Below, piece after piece: positions 8,806-17,093 of a stretch of DNA of 64,000 nucleotides. Each line of letters starts with the position of its first letter. Within the stretch, counting starts at the first letter, position 1. Source of the DNA: Candidatus Lernaella stagnicola (GTDB taxonomy: Bacteria; Lernaellota; Lernaellaia; Lernaellales; Lernaellaceae); contig JAVCCK010000030.1 of assembly GCA_030765525.1 (NCBI GenBank), positions 1 through 64,000 on the forward strand, read 5' to 3'. Made by a program: the position numbers and the translations under genes. Under the pieces are notes generated by a model that was not told where the DNA came from, ran no database searches, and was given only the letters and a program-made list of their open reading frames with translations.

Positions 8806-9641
8806 CGCCGCCGGAAGCGCCACCACGGCGAGGGTGGCGGCGACGGCTCGGACAACAATTCACGCCAGGCTTCTTCGTCGGCAAAATCGGCGACGATTTC
8901 GCCCGGCAATTCGATTTCAAACAGCCGCTTCCAGGCCTCGGGCCACACGGGATGGAAGTTCCGCGAGCCCGGGCCGATGGCGGGCCAGACTTTTTCGAGC
9001 CAGTCGGGCCGGATCTCCTGCGAGTGTCCGAAGCTGCCCAACTTCTCCCGCAATTTGTCCTCCGGCAGCAGGTAGGAAAAATGGTAGCAGCAGCAAAGCT
9101 CGCGCGGCACGTCGTGTCCTTCCGGCGTCGTAAAATTACGCTTGTCGGCAAAGCGGACGTCGTGCTGCAGATCGATGGCAAACTGAAAGCGCGGCAGGCC
9201 CTCGGACGTTTCGATGGCCCAGTGCGCCTTCTTGATCAACTGAATATGCGGCATGTGGTAGGTCGGCGCGGGGTGATCGCGCAGCCATTGCTTGGCGCGC
9301 TGGATATCGGCGGCGCGGAAGAATTCGTCGGTGTCGACCACGAGCAGGTAGCGGCCGCCCAGCTTCCGCGCGAGTTCGACCGCCTCGTTGCGCTCGTCGG
9401 TTTCGTTGTCCCACTCGCCGCGCACCACGTGCAGCGTGTCGTATTCCTTTTCCAGGCGGGTCAACATTTCGCCGGTGGCGTCGGGCGGAAACAAGTCGCG
9501 CGCCCGCGGGTTATAGCCCCACGGCTTGTCGGAAAACATGACGACAACCGCGTCGGCGTAGCGAACGGCGTTTCGCACCCAGGGGCGGAGAAAGTGCTCC
9601 TGGTTGAAGACGACTGCATGCACAATCCACTTGTCAGTCAT
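8802..9641 (-). CDS. Glycosyltransferase family 2-like protein (SunS/Glyco_tranf_2_4-like)
   Basis: The 279-residue protein opens MTDKWIVHAVVFNQEHFLR and contains YLLVVDTDEFF near residue 93, a D-x-D motif of the family that begins with VxNEAxxLxxW-type sequences. A short acidic and aromatic C-terminal half (CCCYHFSYLLPEDKL, FHPVWPEAWKRLF) ends in an Arg-rich tail. It sits between the Wzt-like ATPase gene (8-base overlap at its 5' end) and another GT2 gene (ATGA overlap). It is probably a glycan-assembly enzyme, although the acceptor could be a protein in this subfamily. Confidence 0.72.
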   Translation of the reverse strand: MTDKWIVHAVVFNQEHFLRPWVRNAVRYADAVVVMFSDKPWGYNPRARDLFPPDATGEMLTRLEKEYDTLHVVRGEWDNETDERNEAVELARKLGGRYLLVVDTDEFFRAADIQRAKQWLRDHPAPTYHMPHIQLIKKAHWAIETSEGLPRFQFAIDLQHDVRFADKRNFTTPEGHDVPRELCCCYHFSYLLPEDKLREKLGSFGHSQEIRPDWLEKVWPAIGPGSRNFHPVWPEAWKRLFEIELPGEIVADFADEEAWRELLSEPSPPPSPWWRFRRR

Positions 9642-10893
9642 CGTGCGGCGATTCCCTGAACGTCCACGACGCCGGTTCGAACACCGAGCCGCCGCGCGGG
9701 TTGAGATAGCGCGTCACGCCGTACGCCGCGCCGGGCACGACTTCGAAACCGAAGGCCGGGTCGATGAAGTCGAGCAATTGGCCGGACGCGTTGCAAATGC
9801 CGAACTTGGCGAAGTAGCGTCCCGGGTACAGTTTCACTTCGTTCATCTTGAGTTCGAGATGCACGGTGCCGGTGCGCCCGCCCAGGTCCATGTGATCGTC
9901 GGTGCTCACGAATTGATACAACGGCGCACCGCGTTCCGTGGAGATCTCCACCGACACATACGGGTCGCGCATTGCCTCGCGGAATTCGCAATCCAGGCTC
10001 AGCGTGAACGGCTTGCCCATTTCCACGACGTTCGGCGGCAAATCGTCCACCGTCGCCAATTCAAAAGCCAGCAGGCGCGCGGGCAGATCTTCGTCGCGCT
10101 GCGCACGCGTCGCGAGGAACTCCGTCATGTTCTGGAGGTGCTGCGCGACGATCTCCGCGGTCGACCCGTCGGCGACCAAGCGCCCGCCGTCCAGCAGCAC
10201 GCAGCGATCGGCGAGCGTGCCGATCATCTCCATATTGTGGCTGACGAACAGCACCGTGCGCCCGGCTTGCGTCGCCTCGCTCATTTTGGCGAGGCACTTG
10301 CGTTGGAATGCCGCGTCGCCCACGGCCAGCACTTCGTCGACCAGGAGGATTTCCGGTTCCAGGTGCGCCGCCACCGCGAATCCGAGGCGTACGTACATGC
10401 CGCTGGAGTAACGCTTGACCGGCGTGTCGAGGAATTTATCGATCTCGGCAAAGGCGACGATCTCGTCGAGTTTGGCGCGAATTTCCTTGCGCGACATGCC
10501 CAGAATCGCGCCGTTGAGAAAAATGTTTTCGCGGCCCGTCAGTTCCGGGTGAAACCCGGTGCCCACTTCCAACAGCGATCCGACCCGCCCGCGCAGCGTG
10601 ACGCGGCCTTCGGTCGGCGAAGTGATCCGCGACAGGATTTTCAGCAGGGTGCTTTTGCCCGCGCCGTTGCGGCCGATCACCCCGAGCACCTGCCCGGCCG
10701 GAATGTCCAGATCCAAGCCGCGCAGCGCCCAGATGGTCGGCTCGCCGCTTGGGCCGGTCGCCGCGTCGCGGCCGCGCCACAGTCTCCGCGACACGTCGGT
10801 GACCACATCGCGCAGCGTACCGTAGGCCTGCCGAATCGTGCCGATGCGGTATTGCTTACCGAGGTTTTCGCAACGGATCGCCACGTCGCTCAT
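9634..10893 (-). CDS. wzt: Polysaccharide ABC exporter ATP-binding protein with carbohydrate-binding C-terminal domain (Wzt type)
   Basis: The 419-residue protein contains Walker A GRNGAGKSTLL, signature YSSGMYVRLGFAVA, Walker B EILLVDEVLAVGD and switch His in VSHN, all within residues 1-250. The remaining 150 residues form a separate beta-rich domain of the Wzt_C type, which in O9a-like systems reads the capped end of the polymer before export. The start is ATG 10893; a GTG at 10896 directly after the permease stop is equally possible. With the adjacent permease it exports an undecaprenyl-linked polysaccharide across the inner membrane. Presence of the C-terminal domain suggests chain-terminator recognition. 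Confidence 0.92.
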   Translation of the reverse strand: MSDVAIRCENLGKQYRIGTIRQAYGTLRDVVTDVSRRLWRGRDAATGPSGEPTIWALRGLDLDIPAGQVLGVIGRNGAGKSTLLKILSRITSPTEGRVTLRGRVGSLLEVGTGFHPELTGRENIFLNGAILGMSRKEIRAKLDEIVAFAEIDKFLDTPVKRYSSGMYVRLGFAVAAHLEPEILLVDEVLAVGDAAFQRKCLAKMSEATQAGRTVLFVSHNMEMIGTLADRCVLLDGGRLVADGSTAEIVAQHLQNMTEFLATRAQRDEDLPARLLAFELATVDDLPPNVVEMGKPFTLSLDCEFREAMRDPYVSVEISTERGAPLYQFVSTDDHMDLGGRTGTVHLELKMNEVKLYPGRYFAKFGICNASGQLLDFIDPAFGFEVVPGAAYGVTRYLNPRGGSVFEPASWTFRESPHDD

Positions 10894-10896
10894 CAC

Positions 10897-11733
10897 TTAC
10901 ACCACGTCCGCGAAGTTTTTTTCCATGCGACGGAAATAGTACGCGCCGCCGATCAACAAGGCCGGACTGACCAGGATCGATAACGCCATCATCGACGCCG
11001 CGGGAAAGGGCGCGTCGGTCAGCGCCCAACGATATCCTTCAATCACCGCGACCATCGGGTTGAGTCCGTATAACCAACGAAACGCGGCGGGCACCATGGA
11101 ACTGGGGTACACCACCGGCGTGAGAAACAGCCACATCTGAATGGCGAAGGGCACGGTGTACTGCACGTCGCGGTATTGGACGTTGATCGCCGAGAGCAAC
11201 ATGCCGCAACCCAGCGCCGCGGCGACGGCCAGGCCGGTGAAGGGTATCAGCCACAGGGCGCGCAGCGTCGGTGTATGTCCGTACGCCCACAAAACGACAA
11301 ACAGCACCACGAGGCTGATCAGCAAATCGACCAGCGCCGCGAACGCCGCGCCGGAGGGAATGAACAGCCGTGGGAAGTAGATTTTAGTCAGCAGTTGTTG
11401 GTTGGTCACCAAGCTGGTGCTGGCGAAATTCAGCGCGTTGGCGAAGTAGGTCCACGGGATGAGCGCGATCAGCGAGAACACCGCGTAGGGCAGATTGCCG
11501 GAGGGGATTTTCGCCAGTTGTCCGAAAAACAAGGTGAACACGGCGGTCATCAGCAGCGGCTGCAGCACGGCCCAGGCAATGCCGATGTAGGTTTGCTTGT
11601 ATTTTACCTTGATGTCGCGAGCCACCAAGATGCCAAGCAGTTCGCGGTAAGCCCACAATTCGCGGAAATCGATCGGCAGCCACCCGCGGGGCGGCGTGAT
11701 GATGGTTTGCTTGGGCTGGCCGTCGCTTGCCAT
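10897..11733 (-). CDS. wzm: Polysaccharide ABC exporter permease (Wzm type, ABC-2)
   Basis: The product has 278 residues from ATG 11733; a longer frame upstream has no support. The cytoplasmic N terminus (FRELWAYRELLGILVARDIKVKYKQT) is the ABC-2 polysaccharide-permease signature, followed by six hydrophobic segments. TPVVYPSSMVP and NPMVAVIEGYRWAL near the C terminus are typical of Wzm/KpsM/TagG-like permeases. The stop is immediately followed by the ATPase start, so the two subunits are coupled. Confidence 0.93.
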   Translation of the reverse strand: MASDGQPKQTIITPPRGWLPIDFRELWAYRELLGILVARDIKVKYKQTYIGIAWAVLQPLLMTAVFTLFFGQLAKIPSGNLPYAVFSLIALIPWTYFANALNFASTSLVTNQQLLTKIYFPRLFIPSGAAFAALVDLLISLVVLFVVLWAYGHTPTLRALWLIPFTGLAVAAALGCGMLLSAINVQYRDVQYTVPFAIQMWLFLTPVVYPSSMVPAAFRWLYGLNPMVAVIEGYRWALTDAPFPAASMMALSILVSPALLIGGAYYFRRMEKNFADVV

Positions 11734-11806
11734 GGATTCCTTCGTTGTCGGTCGGTGGCCGAAGTTTGTGTTGTTGCTGAGTAATAACACAGCGGCGCAA
11801 ACGCGA

Positions 11807-12982
11807 TCAATCTTTCGTCGCGGACTCCAACACCTCGGTCAGCGCCGCGAATACCTCGCTCGCGGATATCTTCACCATGCACCATTGATCGGGATTGACG
11901 CATTCGCCGCGCTGATAACACGGGTTCATCGCGCACGGCCGATGAATGATGCGAATCTTCTCGCTCAGCGGCGCGAACTGCTCCGGTTGGCCTGAGCCGA
12001 AAAGCATCACGCCCGCTGCGTCGACTCCGGCCGCCAGATGCGCGGGTCCCGAATCGACCGCCACAAAACCGCGCGTCAGGGCAAAAGCGGCGGTCAACTC
12101 CCGCAGGTTGAAACGACCGATCAGCGAAATCGTAGCAGGGTCGCGCTCGGTGATCGCTGCGTGAAAATGCTCGTCGCCCGGCGCTCCAATCACGGCCGTC
12201 TGCCACCCCGCTTCATGCAGGCGATGGGCCAGATCGCCGAATCCCGGCCACCACTTCCATCGCCATTGCGCGCCCGGCGCCAGCAACACCGTTCGCTTGC
12301 GCGACAGACCGGCTTCCCGCAGAACCTGCGTCGCCTTCCGCACGGCCTCGTCGCCCGGCGACAAGGCGAGCCGTTCGTCTTGCGCTTCGGCATCCAACCG
12401 CGCCACAACGTCCAACGTGCGCCGCACTTCGTGGCTGCGGGCGGGATCGACCGGCGGCACTTCGTGCGTGAGGGTGAAACCGCCGCCGCGTGTCGCCCGC
12501 CCCACGCGCACAGGTATCGCCCACCAGGCCATGGGCAGTAGCGTGAGGATATCGCTGCGCAGATCTATGGCGAGATCGTAGCGCCGCCGTCGCAATCGCC
12601 ACAGCCAGCGCCAATCGACGCCGAGGCTCAACTCCCGGCGTACGGTGCGCAAGAAGCGGTAGCCCCACGGCGCGTAGGGCAGCACCTCGTCGACATCTTC
12701 GATCATGCGCGCCACGTCCGCGGCCCACGGGCCGACCATCAGTTCGATGCGCGCATCGGGGAAACGTTTTCGCAGGCTGCGAAGGGCCGGGGTGGATTCC
12801 ACGAGGTCGCCGATGCCGTCGCAGCGGGTGACGAGAATTCGTTGCGGGTGGCGTGGGATGACGCGGCGACGCCATCGCCATCGCCAGAGTGCGCTCCGGA
12901 CGGCCCCGAAACGATCGATCAACCACAAAAAGAGTCGGACCCGCGGGCTGAGGGATTCATACTCGGCGAGTTTTGGCGGCAC
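11807..12982 (-). CDS. Glycosyltransferase family 9 (heptosyltransferase-like)
   Basis: The 391-residue protein has the GT9 N-terminal motif RILVTRCDGIGDLVESTPALRSLR near residue 48 and the C-terminal motif FVAVDSGPAHLAAGVDAAGVMLFG, which binds the ADP-sugar in heptosyltransferases. Four cysteines near the end (CAMNPCYQRGECVNPDQWC) are a known GT9 decoration. It is a GT-B inverting enzyme that probably adds a heptose or related sugar to the LPS core or this glycan. The start is GTG 12982, seven bases after the upstream stop. No strong ribosome site is visible, which suggests translational coupling. Confidence 0.87.
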   Translation of the reverse strand: MPPKLAEYESLSPRVRLFLWLIDRFGAVRSALWRWRWRRRVIPRHPQRILVTRCDGIGDLVESTPALRSLRKRFPDARIELMVGPWAADVARMIEDVDEVLPYAPWGYRFLRTVRRELSLGVDWRWLWRLRRRRYDLAIDLRSDILTLLPMAWWAIPVRVGRATRGGGFTLTHEVPPVDPARSHEVRRTLDVVARLDAEAQDERLALSPGDEAVRKATQVLREAGLSRKRTVLLAPGAQWRWKWWPGFGDLAHRLHEAGWQTAVIGAPGDEHFHAAITERDPATISLIGRFNLRELTAAFALTRGFVAVDSGPAHLAAGVDAAGVMLFGSGQPEQFAPLSEKIRIIHRPCAMNPCYQRGECVNPDQWCMVKISASEVFAALTEVLESATKD

Positions 12983-12988
12983 CGGGGG

Positions 12989-15196
12989 TTACATCTCGTC
13001 GGCCATGTCCGTGCGCACTTCGAGAATACGATCGCCGGGCACCAGGGCTTCGATGACGTCAAGCGAGGCGTCGTCGGTCACGAGCCCGAAGGCTGTGTAG
13101 CGATCGTCCAAATGCGGCGTCGGCACGGCGGTAAAGAAGAACTGACTGCCGCCGGTGTCGTGGCCGCTGGTGGCCATGCCGATGGTCCCGGCCGCGAAGC
13201 GCAGCATGCCCTCTTCCTCCCGTATGGCGTAACCGGGCCCGCCCCAGCCGAGTCGTTGCGGATCGCCGCTTTGGGCCGCGAAGGCAGGCACGACACGATG
13301 GAAAACGAGATTGTCGTAGAATTCGGTGATCGACAACCGCACGAAGTTGTCGCTGCTCAGGGGCGTCAGGTCCCGGCGCACGGCGAAGTTAATGGTGCCC
13401 TTCGAAGTGTGCATGTACATTTTGGTGACCGCGTCCCTGCCCTCCAAGAAACGGCGCGCCAGACTTTGGTAGTCGCCGATGCTTTTGCCGGTGGCCACGC
13501 CGAACAGTTGTTTTTTGTGAATCTCCCGCGTCAGGCGATGCATTACGCCCACCGAGCGGCGCCGCACGTCCAGACGCTTGTTATCCAGGCCCACGCGCGC
13601 CACTTCGCTTAACACGACTTCGGCGCTGACGTTGGCGTCCTTGCTCTTGGCCAACGATTCCAGCGCGTCGAACACCGCCATCGTGACGTCGCTTTCGCGG
13701 TCGTCCTCGGCCCGCCGAGCGATTCCCACAAGCTTCTTGATGGCGTCGCGCTCGCCGGTCGCACCGAGCGAATCCACGGCCCTTGCCAGCACGAAGGGAT
13801 CCTGATCCATCAGCCAACTCTCGTGCTTCTTGACGGCTTGGCCGTCCGGCTCGCCATTTTTATCGTAGGTCAAGGCAAACACGATGCGACGGCGCACCGG
13901 CTGACTCTTGACGAAGCGCACCGGCACGCTGGCTCCACCGGCCAACCAGTTCAGTTTGTCCCGCGCGTCGGCGGCGGCAAGCAATTCCACGTAATGCAAC
14001 GCGTTCTCGTCATTGCCGGCGTAATCCGTCGGCATCAGCCCGACCACGTAATCGGCCGCTCCAGCCTCGGCGGCGGCGAGCTGCGCCAGCTTTGAATAGG
14101 GCGTGTTTTGTTCGGATATCTTCCACAGATCACGGCCGATATCGGGCCGGTCGAGTTTCGCCATGGCCGTCAAAATCGCCTGATGCAGGCTCGTAGCCTG
14201 TTCGATGCCCGCTTCGTTGAGCGCCTTTTTGAGCATGTCGAAGGCCTGCTCGGGCGTTTCGAGCACGGCGCAGGCTTCCGCGGCGGCGATTTTCTCCTGC
14301 AACGACCCGCTTATCAGCAAATCGCGGGCGGCGGCTTTGACTTCCACGTCTTTGATGCCGCGCCGAACCAGCGCTCGCAGCGCCTGGGCCCGAGTCCACG
14401 AGACAATCCGCGCGTTGCCATTTTTCTCGGTGTCGCGTTTCAGCAGATTTTTCAACTTAGCCGTCAACTCGAGTTTCGTCGTTTCTTTGCGGCCGGCGAA
14501 ATACGCGGCGTAGTACACGATATCCCAGTCGGGGTGCGTCAATGCATACCCGAAAACGGCCTCGCGCTGGTTCTTTTTCTCGGTGATCAGCGGCGGCGGT
14601 TCAAAAGGAAATTCCGCGCCCTCGGCAGCGGCAACGCGCACCGCGGCCCGGACCAACGGCTTGATATCGCCCTCGAATTTCCCGGCGACGATACCGTCGA
14701 TCACATCGCGTGCTTGCTTGTAGCCCGTGCCCGGTAACGCCAGGGCGACGGCTTCCAGCGCGGCGGCCCGCACGGCGGGGGATGAATCTTTTTCCGCCAC
14801 GGCAAGCAGTTCCTTGGCCAACACCGGCGGACGGCGGATGTGGTACGTGTTTTCCGGTGAGTTGGCCCACAGTAGGCCGATGTATTTGGCGATCAGGGCG
14901 CGGTCAAGACTCTCGTCACGCAGGGCCTTGAGCATTTGGGGCGAGGCGTCGACGTTGCCGATATGCGCCATGGCTCGTGCGGCTAGGTGACGTTCCAGGG
15001 TCGGTCGCTCCTTGTCCAGCAATACCTTGACCAGGAAGGCGTCAAATTGCAGCGAATCCTCCGCCTGGAGAATTTTCGCAATAGTGTCAACGTCTTGGGC
15101 CATTACGGGCGTCGCGCTCGTGACGCCGAGAACGACGCACGCGCCGCAAAGTAATGACACAATCAGACTTCTCGCCACAAAGCGACGTATTCTCAC
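12989..15196 (-). CDS. Exported HEAT-repeat protein with C-terminal cyclophilin-type peptidyl-prolyl isomerase domain
   Basis: The 735-residue protein starts at GTG 15196 behind GGGAGG. A signal peptide ends near ATPVMAQ. Residues about 35-540 are helical repeats of HEAT/PBS-lyase character (for example LAARAMAHIGNVDASPQML). Residues about 560-735 form a cyclophilin domain: FHRVVPAFAAQSGD keeps the catalytic Arg and Gln, and TSGHDTGGSQFFF and HLDDRYTAFG match the family. It probably acts as a periplasmic folding factor whose repeat arm recruits clients. The gene lies seven bases ahead of the GT9 gene, but its link to polysaccharide synthesis is unproven. Confidence 0.85.
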   Translation of the reverse strand: MRIRRFVARSLIVSLLCGACVVLGVTSATPVMAQDVDTIAKILQAEDSLQFDAFLVKVLLDKERPTLERHLAARAMAHIGNVDASPQMLKALRDESLDRALIAKYIGLLWANSPENTYHIRRPPVLAKELLAVAEKDSSPAVRAAALEAVALALPGTGYKQARDVIDGIVAGKFEGDIKPLVRAAVRVAAAEGAEFPFEPPPLITEKKNQREAVFGYALTHPDWDIVYYAAYFAGRKETTKLELTAKLKNLLKRDTEKNGNARIVSWTRAQALRALVRRGIKDVEVKAAARDLLISGSLQEKIAAAEACAVLETPEQAFDMLKKALNEAGIEQATSLHQAILTAMAKLDRPDIGRDLWKISEQNTPYSKLAQLAAAEAGAADYVVGLMPTDYAGNDENALHYVELLAAADARDKLNWLAGGASVPVRFVKSQPVRRRIVFALTYDKNGEPDGQAVKKHESWLMDQDPFVLARAVDSLGATGERDAIKKLVGIARRAEDDRESDVTMAVFDALESLAKSKDANVSAEVVLSEVARVGLDNKRLDVRRRSVGVMHRLTREIHKKQLFGVATGKSIGDYQSLARRFLEGRDAVTKMYMHTSKGTINFAVRRDLTPLSSDNFVRLSITEFYDNLVFHRVVPAFAAQSGDPQRLGWGGPGYAIREEEGMLRFAAGTIGMATSGHDTGGSQFFFTAVPTPHLDDRYTAFGLVTDDASLDVIEALVPGDRILEVRTDMADEM

Positions 15197-15260
15197 CGGC
15201 TCCTCCCAACTGTGATTACATCGTGAGTGTGCGGCCCCGAAGCCCCGCGGTCAAGCCGCG

Positions 15261-15893
15261 TCAGGGTTCTTCGTTCTCAACATACAGATTCAGCACGAAC
15301 GAATGAAGGTCGTTGACGTAGGTCAAAGAATGCCGGACGCGCTGTGCTTCAATCGCCGAAGACACGACGCCGCCGACCACCGCCACGCCGCACTGCACCT
15401 CCACCTGCAACTGGCTGGGGCGCACGCCGGGTACGCGCATCAGGCGGCGGATGACCGTCTTGCGCAGTTTTTCGTCGGCCGCGATTTGGATCAAACTTCG
15501 CCGGTCTCCGTGTGTGACCTGCGGGCGAAAACCGCTCTGCAGTTTGATTTCGCTTTTGACGCCGCGAACGCCGGGCAACGTGCGGGCAACGGCCTCGGCA
15601 AGGGCCTTCTCCTGGTGCGTGCGTACGGTGCCGCGCATCGTCACGACGCCTTTTTCCACCAGCAGGCGCACGCGCTGGACCTCGGGCCGTTTGGTTGCGG
15701 TCAGACCTTCCCGTACGCGCCTAGCGATGACCGGGTCGGGTACGGGCTTGACCTTGAACCTGTCCGGCTCGCCGGGATCCTTCAGCGGCTGGGGGGAAGC
15801 GTCGGGCGTGCCTTGGTCGTCACCCGTCGCATCGTCGGCCCAAGCGGGACAGGCGAACATCGCAATTACGACTATGGCGGCTAACCAACGCAT
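15261..15893 (-). CDS. Exported protein with two BON domains
   Basis: Starting at ATG 15893, the 210-residue protein has a signal peptide (MRWLAAIVVIAMFACPAWA), a short acidic and Pro-rich linker, and two BON modules. The first (about residues 55-115) contains VRLLVEKGVVTMRGTVRT. The second (about 135-200) contains LQVEVQCGVAVVGGVVSS. BON domains bind phospholipid or other envelope partners in proteins such as OsmY and DolP, so a periplasmic envelope role is likely. It is the first gene of the minus-strand run, divergent from the exported protein at 15999. Confidence 0.8.
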   Translation of the reverse strand: MRWLAAIVVIAMFACPAWADDATGDDQGTPDASPQPLKDPGEPDRFKVKPVPDPVIARRVREGLTATKRPEVQRVRLLVEKGVVTMRGTVRTHQEKALAEAVARTLPGVRGVKSEIKLQSGFRPQVTHGDRRSLIQIAADEKLRKTVIRRLMRVPGVRPSQLQVEVQCGVAVVGGVVSSAIEAQRVRHSLTYVNDLHSFVLNLYVENEEP

Positions 15894-15998
15894 CGACGCC
15901 AGTGTGCCGCGACGGCCGCGCAATCGCAAGTGTTTCCGCCCTTTGCAAGCAACGCGGCATCTGCTAACACAAGGGGACTTTTTTTTCTGGGGTAGATT

Positions 15999-16829
15999 TT
16001 GTTTCGACGCACTTGGTTGATTTTTCTACTATTGCTCCTTCTGCCCGCCGCGGTTTGGGCGCAAACCATACCGACGCCGGGCGACCTGCCCACCGGGCGA
16101 CGCCCCAACAGTTGGCACATTTTCAACGGCATGGCCGCCGGTTTGAACGGTCCCGTGCTGGGCGACGTACTCAAAGTGTATCGAAAAATGCCCTGGGGCG
16201 TGGGCGACACGCTGCTCAATTGCGACAGCCATTGGCGCGCCGGCGGACAACTCATGACCACGCCCGCGTTTATCCGCCCTTCGGTGATGGCGGGCTTTTC
16301 GCCCTGGCTATTCATGGATTTGGACGTTCACTACGGCACGGTCATCAATTTTACCGAGGTTAATTTCGATTCCTATAACGACAGCTACGATGCCCAAAAG
16401 CCCGGCGAACCCGACCGTTATTTTACGTTGCAGCAACAAGCGCAGGCCAATCTCACTCTGAAAATGGCTGCCGGGCCCATCGCGGTGCTGCACTTCACCG
16501 ATTTGGACTGGTGGCTTAGCGACGACTACTACTTCAACTGGGAGTTCGCGACCGTCGTCCGGGACGGGTTTTCGCTGCGCAACCGCACGTTTCTTCTCTA
16601 CGAGTTCATGAAAAACTGGCGAATCTTCATCAATTACGAGAACAACAACTACTTTGAATCCTATTACATGAACGAGTTGGTCTCCTCCGGCTTTGTCATC
16701 ATGCATCCGCCTTGGAACAACTTCCTCTGGCTGTTCCAGCTCGGTTACCACGTCCACAACCCCGATTTCGAGGGTCTCAAGGTTTGGTCGGCGTTTGTGA
16801 TGGAGTGGGATTTCCCCGACGCCGAGTAG
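15999..16829 (+). CDS. Exported protein of unknown function
   Basis: The frame starts with TTG at 15999, preceded by GGGG at a suitable distance, and encodes 276 residues. A signal peptide ends in PAAVWA before QTIPTPG. The mature part is rich in Trp, Tyr and Phe and in alternating hydrophobic strands (for example FSPWLFMDLDVHYGTVINF, NWRIFINYENNNYFESYYM), which fits an outer-membrane beta-barrel or a periplasmic beta protein. I do not recognise the family. It is followed by a T-run and the smc promoter region and appears to be a single-gene unit. Confidence 0.65.
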   Translation: MFRRTWLIFLLLLLLPAAVWAQTIPTPGDLPTGRRPNSWHIFNGMAAGLNGPVLGDVLKVYRKMPWGVGDTLLNCDSHWRAGGQLMTTPAFIRPSVMAGFSPWLFMDLDVHYGTVINFTEVNFDSYNDSYDAQKPGEPDRYFTLQQQAQANLTLKMAAGPIAVLHFTDLDWWLSDDYYFNWEFATVVRDGFSLRNRTFLLYEFMKNWRIFINYENNNYFESYYMNELVSSGFVIMHPPWNNFLWLFQLGYHVHNPDFEGLKVWSAFVMEWDFPDAE

Positions 16830-16893
16830 CGCTCTTTTTTTCAGCAATTATCGTGTTTATTGAGTATTTCGAGGGGGTTCTTTGTCGAAATAA

Positions 16894-16936
16894 CCAGCCC
16901 CTTTCGGCGCTTTTTTCTGTAAATGAAAGGGGTTGG
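16894..16936. repeat. 12-base inverted repeat upstream of smc
   Basis: CCAGCCCCTTTC (16894-16905) pairs with GAAAGGGGTTGG (16925-16936) with one G-T mismatch. The 19-base loop contains a T-run. It lies just upstream of the smc promoter. It could terminate transcription of the preceding gene or act as an operator; no U-run directly follows the stem. Confidence 0.5.
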
Positions 16937-16954
16937 CGGGCGCGGCTTTTTATG

Positions 16955-16984
16955 TTGACGGATTCGCGTGGGCCACTATATATT
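16955..16984 (+). promoter_or_regulatory. Putative sigma70 promoter of smc
   Basis: TTGACG at 16955-16960 is followed after 18 bases by TATATT at 16979-16984; a 16-base alternative with TATATA at 16977 also exists. This leaves a leader of about 100 bases before the smc ATG. Confidence 0.6.
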
Positions 16985-17093
16985 GTGGTGTCACACCAGG
17001 TGGTTTCAATAACTTGCGTTTGTCTCGTGTTTTGGCGGCTTGGTGTACATGCTAAGTGTATGCGCTAAACAGGTGCGCGAACAGGGGAATTGG

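Noticed and set aside
9604-10983. Plus-strand frame of 459 residues antisense to the Wzt gene
   Set aside because: It is a shadow of GC-rich codon bias; composition is His/Arg-rich without domains, while the minus strand encodes a clear ABC ATPase.
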